From Rhipicephalus microplus (taxonomy: Eukaryota > Arthropoda > Arachnida > Ixodida > Ixodidae): a stretch of DNA of 64,000 nucleotides. Position 1 is the first letter of the stretch. The number at the start of each line of letters is the position of its first letter. Under the pieces are notes generated by a model. That model saw only the letters and a list, made by a program, of their open reading frames with translations, ran no database searches and was not told the DNA's origin. The DNA lies in assembly GCF_043290135.1 (NCBI RefSeq), contig NC_134701.1:67094002-67158001 (forward strand), read 5' to 3'. A program made the translations under genes and the position numbers. Of the stretch, positions 1 to 10,765 are shown in pieces.

Positions 1-490
1 AAGAGAGACCATTGATTTCCAAGCTACCCACATACCGTCGAAGCTCTACAGTTGCCATAGTGACAACCCCATGCGCCACCAATATGCCAGGAGGACAAAT
101 GGAAGCCTTATACTGAAAAGCAGTGATAGCGTACGGTATGTTCAAGCTGTACGAAATTGGGTGCACAGATTGTTGTTTCTTGCTTTATGAATTACTCAGT
201 TTACAGGAAATGTGCAGGCTTCGAAATTCTTGGCCAGTGCATGTGATTGGGTTCTATACTGTACTTCACTCTATGTGTCAAACTGTGCATAGAGTATCAC
301 ATATAACTAAGTAACAAATGGGCTAGTAGTAGTGCATATTTAGCAGCCCGTCGTTTTCACATTATGTATAGATTGCTGTCAATATAAAATACTGTTGCAA
401 GGCGGTGGTAGGTACGGCTATAGTAGTGTTGAAACAGTTACTCATACCGCGTGCATGTTGGAAGTGACACTATCAAAGTTCTAAAAAGCT
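1..490. other. Unassigned DNA
   Basis: I see no recognisable gene, RNA or repeat here. The short open frames have no domain I can name and ordinary AT-rich composition. Confidence 0.5.
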
Positions 491-1105
491 GTGCAAGAGC
501 TCGTGCCTTCATTAAGCAAGACATGTCTTGCAGAGGTGGAAATCGCGGAGCCCAACTATGAAAGTAAAATACATAAAAGAATACCGAAGAATAAGAATGG
601 GTGGATCACATTTGGCAAGCATTCTCAAATCATGAATGATATTCTGCCACTAACCCTCAAGAGGGTGGTATATAACAGCTGCGTCTTCCCCGTACTTACC
701 TACGGAGCAGAAACCCTGATGCTTACAAAAAGGGTTCAGCTTAAATTGAGGACGACGCAGCGAGCGATGAAAGGAAAATAATAGGTGTAACCTTAAGACG
801 CAGGAAGAGAGCAGATTGGGTCAGTGAAACAAATTGGTGTTGAGAATATCATAGTTGAAATCAAGAAGAAGAAATGGACATGGGCTGAGCACGTAGTACG
901 CAGGCAGAGTAATCCCTGGTCATTAAGAGTAACTGATGGAATTCACACAGAAAGAAAATGCATGAAGACAGAAGGTTAGGTGGGCCGATGATATTAAACA
1001 GTTTGTACGTATAACTTGGCAGCAAGCACAAGACCAAGTTTATTGGCCGATCATGGGAGATGTCTTTGTCCTGCCGTAGGTGTAATCAGGCTGATGATAC
1101 GCTAA
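491..1105 (+). pseudogene. RTE-type LINE 3' relic (C-terminus of endonuclease-reverse transcriptase)
   Basis: The frame ending at 781 carries the run VLTYGAETLMLTKRVQLKLR, which is the hallmark of the C-terminal part of RTE/BovB-type endonuclease-reverse transcriptases, after the RT palm. A stop follows, but the next ~300 bases keep degraded coding similarity: a KKKWTWAEHVVR-like stretch near 870-900 and a WADDIKQF-like stretch near 980-1000. These match the usual tail of the same protein family. The RT catalytic core and endonuclease are absent, so this is a 5'-truncated, frameshifted and dead copy. Family assignment rests on the motif; the exact ends are not resolved. Confidence 0.75.
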
Positions 1106-3701
1106 AACAAGCACCGACATGCACGCAAGCAGTGAGTGTTTAAACGTATCTTAATATTTGTGCTTCGAAAAAAAACTCTCTTGCATTTATTCCACTGTGA
1201 CTCCATGACCATCATTCCTGGCTTGTCTAAGGGCTTCAGTTCAGCATCCGAAATCTCATCTGCTGAGAAATGCTGCCGTTCAGTTGTTTCCCTCCGCTAC
1301 TTTGGTTTGCTTTCCCAAAATGTTGTGATCACTCTGGACAGACTTGTGCGAGCAGGTAGTGTATAGGTGTTCTGTGGCAGTACTATCATTATCAGTAAAC
1401 AGACGCATTTTTTTTGCTGCAGGTGGGAGGGTCCCGTGGCTTGTTCGTGCTGCTCGCTTCCCCTGCTTTTTTTTCGTTGATAAATCGCGCTTCGTGTGTG
1501 TAATTATCGCCAGGTGATCTAGCTGGCCTAGACTGGCAAAAACAACGTCAATCAAGTAAGTTTTGCATGGTTTATTGCGAGTGTCCAAGCCGGTACAATC
1601 AATGTATACGGTCGGGTCCGAACAAAGCAAATCACTCATACATATTGAAAGCTTTCAACTGATGTGTTGCTAACAGCATATGCATATAATTGAACATCGA
1701 GATTGCTGAATGAACGTCGTTCTCATTGTGTTGCGGTGCTCGAGTTTAATAGCGTGGCTTCAGGACAAGTGTCTGATTCTGCCGTCAGATGCGGCGCTTG
1801 CGCTTTAGTGTTGATCTTGAAGTGAAGTGAATGCATGATGTGCAATCGGGAAGGAAACTTGTACATTGCCGTTAGATAGCTCGCGCAGTGAGAGCAATGT
1901 AGTTTTGCTAAATTTGTTAAATAATCAATCGCGGATGCATGAAGTTCAGAATTTTTTTCGCTGTGCAAAGCTACATTGAGTACTTCACAATTGTGCAATG
2001 TCATGTCTTGTCGACAGGGTAGGCACTAGTTTTAATTCTCAGCCGTGAGCACATATCATAGGTAATATGTATTTAGCTGATGGGCCGAGAAAATATATCA
2101 GGCTTGCTACATTTATTGTTAGAATTCAGTTACACAGTTACTACAGCTAGAATTTCTCGTCGCAGGTAATGACTGGTCTGCTGAGTATGCAGCGAACATG
2201 TATGCTAAAGGAACACTTATTAGGTGTGTGCTTAGATATCGAAAAGGCCCAATTCTAAGAAAATAAGCATTAGGCATGCATTGTACAATTTCGTTGCTTG
2301 TCCATCTTTGTTGGTGCTCTTAGAGTACACTCTCTGCTCAGCACTGACCACAATTCCTTTTTGCATAGACATATCGATAGAGCTTAAGCACTCTCTTGCA
2401 AGCAAGAACTCCTGAAATCAGTTGGTGGTACATAATGTGAATCTGTCGGAATATTGTATCAATAAAGGTCTTATTTATTGCACACTTGTTATTGTGTTTA
2501 CTTTTCAGTATACTAGTGCTTGAAATCTGAAGTTGTTTTCTCCCTGCTACCTTTAGGGGTTAGGACTTGAAATACTTACTATCTTGCAGTGTGGCTGTGG
2601 ATAAGTCAAGATCGTGTATGTTCCAACTACCTGTGCGATTTCCTAGATTTTTTTCATGACCGTAGAGCACAGAATTTCACTTCGTAGCCGTCGACACTAT
2701 AGTTATGACAACTTAATTTAAACAGAAGCAGATGTGCTCAATGTAATCAGGGACGTTTCTCTGTTATATGAAAAAAGTACTACCTCCAATGGGCAAAATC
2801 TTGCTCATCACGACAGAATTCACGTGTTTGAGGAAGCTGTGCTGCAAGTGCTCATCGCCTTTATGATTTATTATTTTAGGAGCCCATCGAACATATGTGC
2901 AAAGCTAAAGCAATTGAGTGCAGCTTTGTAAGCTTTGGCGCATCTTTTTGTAAACTTGTATGAGTTAATCACAGTTAATTAAGACAAAACAGTTTTGGGT
3001 GTTGTTCGTAAACTGTCACAAGGCACAACTAAACGTCGGAAAGCCTGTTAATGCCCCGCACGGCGGAGGTGTTCATTTTGCAATCAAGAAGTTCTGACGA
3101 TTCACATGTCCACAATGAAGTGATCGTGAGTCGTACAGTATTGGGCAAATTCAGATTGATTCTGGCTTCCAGGAGTTCAAACAAATGACATTGTAGCCTC
3201 GTAGGAGACAAGACTGCTTGTCAAAACATTTGGTCTGACACCCTATGTTAACAGATTTTTTCATATTTTCAAGCTACCATCTTTTAAGGATCAGTTTAGT
3301 TCACTTGCACTACTCGAAACTGGTTCACAGCTGTGCACGAGAAGTTGAGAACTTGTGCTGCACGAGTTCAGCAGTCCGTCATCACAAGTGAATGACAAGG
3401 TGCCAACAAGGTGGCATCCTTATTTTTGTTCGCTTAATTCATTGAGGTGCAAACATCTTGGCAAAACACGCCGCATTTGTAGAGGTGGGTACAGTACCTA
3501 CGTCAAATGCTATGTTATTTGTTAAGCTGTGCGTGCGGCTGCACCAAACCAGCGCCGTTACAGCAGAAAGTACAGGAAAGTCATGAACTAGTTTTGGTGC
3601 TGTACCTCTCCTGCGCTTTTTGAAATGAATGGCACGATTTAGAAGATGTCATTGCTGCGCCACCAAAAACAAATGGCGAGGTGCAGCACTTTGTAAAATG
3701 G
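1106..3701. other. Unassigned AT-rich DNA
   Basis: No gene is supported. The longest open frame (1280-1639, minus, 119 codons) is not recognised and has no signal peptide or domain that I can see. An AATAAA occurs near 2461 but without an associated coding frame. Probably old intergenic or repeat-derived sequence. Confidence 0.45.

Positions 3702-3733
<32 letters not shown>
3702..3733. repeat. (TCAA)8 tetranucleotide tract, LINE tail
   Basis: About eight perfect TCAA units. They sit exactly at the 3' end of the minus-strand LINE fragment that follows, so on the minus strand they form a (TTGA)n tail, typical of CR1/L2-like 3' ends. Confidence 0.9.
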
Positions 3734-4120
3734 GTTTATTATCATGTCATAAAAGGATGTTACAGGGAGTAAAATATACAGAAGAGGGTCCCAAAGTACA
3801 AGACTGCAACGGGACCCTCGGTGATCATTTCAAATAATAAAAGCACGAGCAGCTGTTAGAATCGTATAAGCAAAAATATGTAAAGCAGAATGAAAACAAA
3901 AAGGCATGAAATCAAAAAACGAATAATACAGCATGAAACAACACAAACAAGATGATAGATCAACTATTTAACAGGTACTCTTTTAATGAGTTTTTAAAAG
4001 AAAATAAAGAAACTTTGTATTTTAGCGAAGTTGGCAAATCATTCCATATGGTGATGGTACAGAAGAGTGAAGATGATTTACCATAGTTAGTACGAACCTT
4101 AGGAAGTGAAAAGGATCATG
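3702..4120 (-). mobile_element. 5'-truncated CR1/L2-type LINE, 3' end
   Basis: On the minus strand from about 4100 to 3960, translation gives TNYGK, then WNDLPTSLKYK, then FKNSLKEYLL and a stop. This is the conserved C-terminal block of CR1/L2-type reverse transcriptases (WNxLP...S...FKxxLKxxL). About 220 bp of 3' UTR and the (TTGA)n tail follow. The RT core is missing. Homology may extend toward 4400 but I could not follow it. Confidence 0.6.
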
Positions 4121-4608
4121 TGGTGCAGGCGAATTGCACAAACTCTTAAGCACAAAAGTGTCTTAGCGTTTCACCCCAATCAAAATATGGTCACTGTGGC
4201 TGGGATCAAACAGTGTGTTGTTGAGCTCAGCAGTGCCACACAATCTAACTAATAATGCTACAGTTTCAACATTATATAGATGTAGATTCTCTGCCACGGT
4301 AGACAGTCCATGCTTGTGGCCAATCTAAAGCACCCCTCCACGATATGCGCGGTAAAACATTCACAAATACAGCATTACATGTGTGAGGTTCGAGATGACC
4401 GGGTGTAGTGGACATTCAGATGTTTCAACGTGTCTGCAGAGTGGACATTCAGGGGTAGTCATCCTGTCATTGCATGGCAGTCTGGAAAAACAAGTAACAT
4501 ATACTAGAAATATCATGGTGCAAAAAGCAGTTCCGTCTCAAAGCCTCACTCTGGTTACTGACTTAGAAGCAGTGGCAATACGAACCCTAATTTTTGGACG
4601 AGTAACAA

Positions 4609-4700
4609 CAGTGTGTTCACTATACAGTGTGTTCACTATACATTGATATCTTGTCACAGCCAAGATATCAATGCATTAAATCAATGCATAATCAATGCAT
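4609..4700. repeat. 17-bp direct duplication plus 13-bp hairpin
   Basis: CAGTGTGTTCACTATA occurs twice in tandem at about 4609-4641. It is followed by a perfect hairpin: cattgatatcttg at 4641-4653, loop tcacagc, and the complement at 4661-4673. Short ATCAATGCAT-type repeats continue to 4700, just before the Gypsy insertion. Function unknown. Confidence 0.7.
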
Positions 4701-4719
4701 GAAATTTTCCAAAGTAAAC

Positions 4720-4886
4720 TGTATCAGACCCAGTTAGGCTGATCAAAGACTGAGACGGTCACCGATGAAGCAGGATGCAGCAATGCCTTGCCGGGTTTAT
4801 TGTCGCCGCTTATATTAGGCATAATCGGTCGGTGCGCACCGGAGTGCGCATCATGAGTCATGGTCAGCATGACCCAGCACGATACA
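4720..4886 (-). repeat. 3' LTR of the Gypsy element
   Basis: Identical to 8831-8997. At 167 bp it is short for Gypsy. It should carry U3-R-U5, with transcription terminating here. Starts tgtatc and ends gataca on the plus strand. Confidence 0.97.
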
Positions 4887-4907
4887 TCTCCCATCCTTTT
4901 TTTTTTT
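4887..4907 (-). promoter_or_regulatory. Polypurine tract
   Basis: Read on the minus strand this is a run of about 11 A followed by ggatgggaga, directly abutting the 3' LTR. It is the expected primer for plus-strand cDNA synthesis. Confidence 0.85.
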
Positions 4908-4980
4908 AACAAGGCGTAAAAAAGAAGTGCAATGCGATAGAAAAAATACAAATTCAACAGTATTCTGCCGGAACTAGCCG

Positions 4981-7900
4981 CTAAACTATTTGAGCAAAGT
5001 TGGGGCCGTATGCTAAACGTCTTGGTTCCTCCCTAATGCGCGAGGATCTTCTAGGTGCCGGCGAAGTCATGCGAGGCGGGCTCTGATGTGGAGGCTCTTC
5101 TGCGTCATCATCTCCGACGTCAGTGTCACTGTCGCTGGAGTACGTAAATGGCTCCGAGGTTGCCAGCAGCTGTTGGCGGTTACGCCGCAGCGTTCTCCCC
5201 TCTCCTGTTGCGACGTTGTAGGACCTCGGGGCTACTTTTCCCAATACCTTAGCCTTTTGAGACCAAGCCTGGCCTTTCACGCGAACCACGTCTCCCGGTA
5301 GGAGTGGTCTCAGCGGTCGTCCAGACGACGTCTGCTGGCGCTTTTTTACAGGACTCTTGGGCTGCAGGTTGAAGTCGGGGATCCTGGTGCGTAGAGGCCT
5401 GCCCTGCAGAAGTTCCGCCGGCGACCGGCCATCCTGCAAGGGAGCAGAGCGGTAACCAAGTAACCCAAGCCAAAAATCTTCATGTGTGGTCCCAGTCTTC
5501 TTAAGCAGCCGCTTTATAATTTGGACACCCTTTTCTGCTAGCCCGTTGGAACGTGGAAACATTGGGCTCGAAGTTATATGTTTGAAATCGTACCGTCTGG
5601 AGAACGTGGCGAATTGGTGACTTGCGAACTGGGGGCCGTTGTCTGTGCAGACTTCCATCGGTATTCCATACCTTGCAAAGATGGCTGCCAGCTTGTCGAT
5701 AACCGCAGTTGCCGATGTCTCCTCGAGTTTTTCAACTTCTGGAAAATTTGAATAGGCATCAAAAACAGCAAGGTACGTGGCTCCAGCATAACAAAAAAGA
5801 TCTACGCCCACTCGGTACCAAGGGTGATCAGGAGGGGTTCGTAGCAAGAGGGGCTCGTCAGGTTGTTTGTACGCATAGGTTTTACAGACAGCACAATTCC
5901 GTACAACGTCAGCAATGTCAGAGTTCAAACCAGGCCAAAATACTAAACGCCGTGCCCTAGCTTTGCACTTATTTAAACCAAGATGGCCCTCGTGAATGCG
6001 GCTTAGGGTTTCTGGACGCAGTTTCTTTGGTATAACTACTTTACAGCCCTTCAGAAGAATTCCGTCGACAACTGAAAGTTCAGAGGCGAACGGCTTGAGT
6101 GTTCCTTCGAAGTCTTTGTTTAACGACAAGCTTTCTACTACCGCACGTAGCTCCGGGTCGTTAGATGTTTCCCGAGACAAAAGCTGTTTCGTTCTTTCAC
6201 TCACTAAAGATGACAAAACGGCCACTGCGTGTACTTGAATGTCGCCAAAATCCACTGTGTCTTCACGCTCTGACGGTGTGGCCCTTGAGAGCATGTCAGC
6301 AAGGACCAATTCTTTGCCTGGAACAAACTGTAGAACATAGTCGTATATTAATAAGCGCAGAAAAAATCTTTGAAGTCTTGGGGGCATGTTCCCGATATCT
6401 TTGGACGAAATGGCTAGCAACGGTTTGTGATCGGTGTCGATCACAATTTTCCTACCGTACACAAACTGGTGGAACTTCTCGCAACCGTATGCTATACCCA
6501 TCGCTTCTTTCTGTATTTGAGAATAACGCTTTTCAACGTCGGTCATGGCTCGTGACGCGTAGGCGATAGGACGCCAGCCACTGGAGTGTCGCTGGAGCAG
6601 TGCGGCCCCTATGCCATCCTTAGATGCGTCTGCCGTTATCTTTGTCTCTTTCGCGGGGTCGAATATAGCGAGGAGCGGGGCAGTGCGCAGCGCTTCGCAG
6701 ACTGCGTGCCATTCCTGAGCGTGTTTTTCGGTCCAGTCAAATACGGTGTCCTTCCGTATCAGGCTTCGAAGAAGCTTCGTTCTATCAGCGAGAGTTGGCA
6801 CATATTTTCCAAAATAGTTTATTACTCCAAGCATACGTTGTACGGCAAGTTTTTCAGTTGGTACGGGCATTTTGCTCAAACAGTCTACAAGAGCTGCATT
6901 TGGACGAATTCCTGCTGAGCTGATAACATCGCCCAAGAAAACTATCTTCTGCACTCCAAACTGGCACTTCGCCCTGTTGAATGTTAGCCCTGCGCGTTGG
7001 GCTGCGCATAGAGCGGCTTGAAGGCGACTGTCATGCTCTTGCTTGGTTGCTCCCCACACGAGAATGTCATCAATGTACACTCTAACTCCGGGTAAATGGT
7101 CAAAAATCTCGCTCAGTGTTTTCTGGAAGACTTCGGGGGCAGATGCAATGCCAAATGGAAGTCTAAGAAATCGGTAGCGCCCGAACGGCGTGGCGAACGT
7201 GCATATCTTTGAGGTAGGTTCATCAAGGGGAATTTGGTGAAACCCTGCGTTAGCGTCTAGTCGACTGAAGAAATTCGCACCAGATAGCTCCGCCTCAATG
7301 TCTTCGCGTTGTGGCATCTGGTAGTGTTCGCGTTTCAAGCATGCGTTTACGCTTCTTGGATCCATGCATACCCTGAGGCTACCGTCTTTTTTTCTTACAA
7401 TAACAAGCGGGCTTACCCAATCAGTTGGTTCGTCCACCTTGCAGATGATGTTCGCCTGTTCCATGCGCACCAGCTCTTTCTGTAGGGGTTCCCGTAAGGC
7501 CAAAGGAACGCGTCGCGCTGCATGGATCACTGGAACCGCATCGTCATGTAGTACCATACGATATTGCCGCTTCACGCACCCAGTGCCTTCGAAGAGGTGG
7601 CTGAATTTCTGCGTCGTTGGGAGAGACCGTTGCGTCATTGGAGTCATCCCTTCAGTGGTTACGAAATCAACCACCCTGGAGACAAGTGCTAGAGATTCAG
7701 CCAGTTCGAGACCTAATATACTCTGGCCCCGCTTCACAACGAAGAAATCTGCAAGGCACCGACGCTCGTTGATCGTAATCACCTGAGTTGTCACTCCGTA
7801 GTGCATGATAGCGTTTCCGCTATAGGATCGTAAAACGGAATTACTTGCCCTGAGGGGTGGATTCGTTCGGAATCTTTTGTACACTGACAGTGGTAATAAA

Positions 7901-8781
7901 TTGGCTTGGGAACCAGTGTCTACTTTGAATGCAACTTCTTGCTGTCCAACTTGGGCCTTAACAATCCAATCTGTTTTCTGGATTCCGCACACGGTGACGT
8001 CCAAGATTGCAAAGTCTTCCTTTTCCTCTTGTACTTCGTCGACCTCATACTTTCTGCAACAAACCGCAAAATGATTTCGGCCTGCGCAGGCGCGGCATAT
8101 TTTGCCAAAGGCGGGACATTTCCTAGGCTCATGTCTTCGATTGCACTTGCAGCACTGGACAGGAGCTTTCCGGCCTTGGGTGCGATGTAGGTAACGTTTT
8201 TCGGTGGCGTCCACTCTTGCTTCGTTACCTTGCCATGCTTCGTTTTGCTTGTTCGCGAGCTCTGCTGCTTTGCAGATTTGTTCGGCCTTCTGGAGCGTCA
8301 AGTCCTTCTCGCGTAGCATCTTTTCCCTCAGTTTAGTGTTCCAGGAGCCAAATACGATTTGGTCGCGTATCATCGAGTCAGCAAGCGGACCGAAGTTGCA
8401 ATACCTTGCTTGCTTGCGCAGGTCTCTTATGAAATGTTCCACTGGTTCAGCTTCATCTTGCGTCCTTGTCCTGAAGACATATCTTTCGTAGACTTCGTTT
8501 TGCTGCTCTGCACAGTACTCTTCAAATTTCTTTACCACAGTCTGGTAGTCTTGCTTGTTCTCGCCTTCTGCGAATGTAAAGTTATTGAAGACTTCTAAAG
8601 CGTCGTCCCCAGCAGCAGTCAGGAGCCTGGCTGTTCTAGCAGCTTCTGTCAGTCGTGTAGCTGGCTCTGTTGCTTGTAGAAACAATTCGAACTTTTGTTT
8701 AAAAAGCTGCCAGTTCTTCTGAACATTTCCTGTCAGGCATAGTCGGTCCGGTGGCTTCAGTAGTTCCATGATTGTCGGCAC
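4981..8781 (-). CDS. Gag-Pol polyprotein of Gypsy element (single frame, 1266 aa)
   Basis: This one frame encodes all retrotransposon functions. Residues ~1-200 are a Gag-like helical region (GSWNTKLREKML). Residues ~209-242 form a cysteine/histidine zinc-binding segment with two C-x2-C pairs. The aspartic protease active site DTG is at 288-290. The reverse transcriptase has LPFGIASAPEVF and the catalytic YIDD at 569-572. RNase H has ITADAS with Asp718 and TDHKPL near 780. The integrase has a HHCC-like segment (HEGHLG...CAVC) and the triad Asp ~992, Asp ~1047 (TDNGPQF) and Glu ~1082 (35 residues later). A basic and acidic tail follows. There is no internal stop or frameshift, and Gag and Pol are fused with no visible recoding site. 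The ATG at 8781 lies about 50 bp inside the 5' LTR and gives the longest frame. All catalytic residues I checked are present, so activity is plausible. Confidence 0.95.
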   Translation of the reverse strand: MPTIMELLKPPDRLCLTGNVQKNWQLFKQKFELFLQATEPATRLTEAARTARLLTAAGDDALEVFNNFTFAEGENKQDYQTVVKKFEEYCAEQQNEVYERYVFRTRTQDEAEPVEHFIRDLRKQARYCNFGPLADSMIRDQIVFGSWNTKLREKMLREKDLTLQKAEQICKAAELANKQNEAWQGNEARVDATEKRYLHRTQGRKAPVQCCKCNRRHEPRKCPAFGKICRACAGRNHFAVCCRKYEVDEVQEEKEDFAILDVTVCGIQKTDWIVKAQVGQQEVAFKVDTGSQANLLPLSVYKRFRTNPPLRASNSVLRSYSGNAIMHYGVTTQVITINERRCLADFFVVKRGQSILGLELAESLALVSRVVDFVTTEGMTPMTQRSLPTTQKFSHLFEGTGCVKRQYRMVLHDDAVPVIHAARRVPLALREPLQKELVRMEQANIICKVDEPTDWVSPLVIVRKKDGSLRVCMDPRSVNACLKREHYQMPQREDIEAELSGANFFSRLDANAGFHQIPLDEPTSKICTFATPFGRYRFLRLPFGIASAPEVFQKTLSEIFDHLPGVRVYIDDILVWGATKQEHDSRLQAALCAAQRAGLTFNRAKCQFGVQKIVFLGDVISSAGIRPNAALVDCLSKMPVPTEKLAVQRMLGVINYFGKYVPTLADRTKLLRSLIRKDTVFDWTEKHAQEWHAVCEALRTAPLLAIFDPAKETKITADASKDGIGAALLQRHSSGWRPIAYASRAMTDVEKRYSQIQKEAMGIAYGCEKFHQFVYGRKIVIDTDHKPLLAISSKDIGNMPPRLQRFFLRLLIYDYVLQFVPGKELVLADMLSRATPSEREDTVDFGDIQVHAVAVLSSLVSERTKQLLSRETSNDPELRAVVESLSLNKDFEGTLKPFASELSVVDGILLKGCKVVIPKKLRPETLSRIHEGHLGLNKCKARARRLVFWPGLNSDIADVVRNCAVCKTYAYKQPDEPLLLRTPPDHPWYRVGVDLFCYAGATYLAVFDAYSNFPEVEKLEETSATAVIDKLAAIFARYGIPMEVCTDNGPQFASHQFATFSRRYDFKHITSSPMFPRSNGLAEKGVQIIKRLLKKTGTTHEDFWLGLLGYRSAPLQDGRSPAELLQGRPLRTRIPDFNLQPKSPVKKRQQTSSGRPLRPLLPGDVVRVKGQAWSQKAKVLGKVAPRSYNVATGEGRTLRRNRQQLLATSEPFTYSSDSDTDVGDDDAEEPPHQSPPRMTSPAPRRSSRIREEPRRLAYGPNFAQIV

Positions 8782-8806
8782 CGGCGAAGCGATGTGGTAG
8801 TATCCG

Positions 8807-8830
8807 CCGTCGATCCCTCTTCTGACACCA
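8807..8830 (-). promoter_or_regulatory. Primer-binding site
   Basis: Immediately inside the 5' LTR the minus strand reads TGGTGTCAGAAGAGGGAT, which begins with the TGG expected opposite a tRNA CCA end. The complement ends TGACACCA, resembling a tRNA-Leu 3' end as far as I recall. The primer identity is inference. Confidence 0.75.
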
Positions 8831-8997
8831 TGTATCAGACCCAGTTAGGCTGATCAAAGACTGAGACGGTCACCGATGAAGCAGGATGCAGCAATGCCTT
8901 GCCGGGTTTATTGTCGCCGCTTATATTAGGCATAATCGGTCGGTGCGCACCGGAGTGCGCATCATGAGTCATGGTCAGCATGACCCAGCACGATACA
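8831..8997 (-). repeat. 5' LTR of the Gypsy element
   Basis: Identical to 4720-4886. This copy should contain the promoter. I see no clear TATA box, although cttatatt lies inside it. Confidence 0.97.
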
Positions 8998-9002
8998 TAA
9001 AC

Positions 9003-10156
9003 AAATAAAATCTGTTAACTAGTAAAGAGCAGTATTTTATACTTATATGTAATGGTACCTCATAACACGTGCATCACTCAGGGCTGCTTCTTCGCAAGGC
9101 ATGTCATGTAGCAGGTTCCTTGCCCGTTGTACACAGCTGCGTCCATGTCAGGTGAGCCCGGAGGCTGTGGCAGAAAAAGAAGTCTTTCTCATTTATGTGA
9201 CACTTTCTTTGTCACACTATAGCAAAACCAGACCATTAATTAAGTAATGTTTCTCAAACGCGACTGCAGTAATTTAACAACTAGTAGATTTTTTGCAATA
9301 ATATATTGGCTAGCTACGAAGACACATGCGAGGTGACAGTGTTTTAATTTATTTGCATTCTTTCATCGCAACGGCCTGGTTGTTGTTACCTGGTGATATA
9401 ATTTCAGAATTAACTATTGAGTCAGCGACTCGTTCCCACGCGCAGCCACGCCGCAAGTAACGCACGTTTTTTCGGTTACAGGTTGAGACGTTAAACAATT
9501 TAAAAATTTGATATTGCAGTGCGCTGCCGCCGTGTGACGCATACGCAGTCATTGGCCAAACAACTTCATATGTTGAAATAAACCAACTAGTCCCGCAAGC
9601 AACGATTCTCAAAAAACTGAAGTGGTATCTACTCACCAGCCCGGGCTTGCAACGGGTGTTCATCCGATGAAAGCTTTAACGGTCGCTTCGTTTCCCGGAA
9701 GTCACTTGAATTCCCTTCGCGAAAGCATTGGAACGAGTCAAAATAAACAGAACAAGAAAGAGTGTGTCGGTCTGCAGAGGCTCGAAATATTTACCGCGAC
9801 ACGAAACAGTCCGAGACACATCCGAACGTACCGCGAGCCGTTACCTGCCGTCGCAACGGTCGCAACCGCTGGCCGCCGCAAACTTTGAAATGAGGATAGT
9901 GATGTCAATAGGCTGCTGACCTCCAGTCAGATGGAGCAAAAACTGTTACAAAAAACCGATGACGCAGCACATTTAAAAAAAAACTACTTGCCAGAAAATT
10001 TTTTATGTGTAGCGGTACGCAAATATGTAGTATTTGATCATTTTAAAATAAAACTTGACCCCGACGAAGGTGCCCCTACAAGAAAGTGCATTAGCGCGAG
10101 TGCCAAGAGAGCTTTGTAAATTCACTCTGGGTGTTTGAAACGGAAATGCGCTGCGG
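9003..10156. other. Unassigned DNA between Gypsy element and a GC-richer patch
   Basis: No recognised gene. Overlapping open frames around 9622-9919 (plus) have no motif I can name. Confidence 0.4.
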
Positions 10157-10765
10157 TTGATTTTTTCGGCTCCTACAGGTGATCACTTGAACTTGAGAGT
10201 TTTCGGGGCCTGGTGTGGCCACTTGAACATAGCAAAAACGCCAAGAGGCGCCCAAGTGCTTCGTGAGCGACATACCGTGGAAGGCACAGTGGTGGGTGCG
10301 GCGAGGAACCACTCTTATTCGGGTGCCGTTGCCATTTCGCGGCCACACGATCACGGAGAGCGATGTGCTTGTGCGAAGTGCCCGGCAGCCGGACCCACCT
10401 GGGGTACGTGAGTGCTCGATGTGTGGGGTGAACACTTATTCCCAAAGCCATTTAAGGGAAGCCTCCACGCGGCCAAGGTCAAGGCGGCGCAAAACTCCGG
10501 GCGTATGAAGATGCCGACCTCGTCCGTAGCCCTCACTGCGCATCCCGATGAAGTTCTCGCTGCTGTGTGCCAGGAAAGAATGAGCAAAAAACCGGGCTTC
10601 GCGGCCCTCGTTGGTCCACTGATTCCGTCGGCTGCTGCGTCTGCTCCGGCTCGTAATGGCGACGCCAGCACGGGCTTGCTCATCAGCTTGGATGAGGACG
10701 TTATTTGAATTTGAGTGTTTTTTTTTTCTCGGTGTTCTCCTTGTTCTTTCATGTGTTCTTGTTTT
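10157..10765 (+). other. GC-rich patch, possible exon or old gene remnant
   Basis: Open frames crowd this GC-richer block on both strands (for example 10412-10708 plus, 98 codons, and 10351-10752 minus, 133 codons). The plus frame at 10412 has a basic, alanine-rich composition (KVKAAQNSGRMK) and ends just before a T-rich stretch. I do not recognise a family. A terminal exon on the plus strand is possible, but so is chance openness caused by high GC. No function is assigned. Confidence 0.2.

Larger units (their letters stand above)
4715..9002 (-). mobile_element. Complete young Gypsy LTR retrotransposon
   Basis: Two LTRs (4720-4886 and 8831-8997) are each 167 bp and identical by eye, start TG, end CA, and have short inverted ends tgtatc/gataca. 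The element is flanked by a perfect 5-bp target duplication taaac at 4715-4719 and 8998-9002. Inside, on the minus strand, lie a primer-binding site next to the right (5') LTR, one 1266-codon Gag-Pol frame and a polypurine tract next to the left (3') LTR. Identical LTRs plus an unbroken frame mean a recent insertion. The family is Gypsy (Ty3-type order PR-RT-RH-IN). Confidence 0.97.

Noticed and set aside
6165..6918. Plus-strand frames inside the Gypsy element (134 and 110 codons)
   Set aside because: Shadows of the intact minus-strand Gag-Pol frame.
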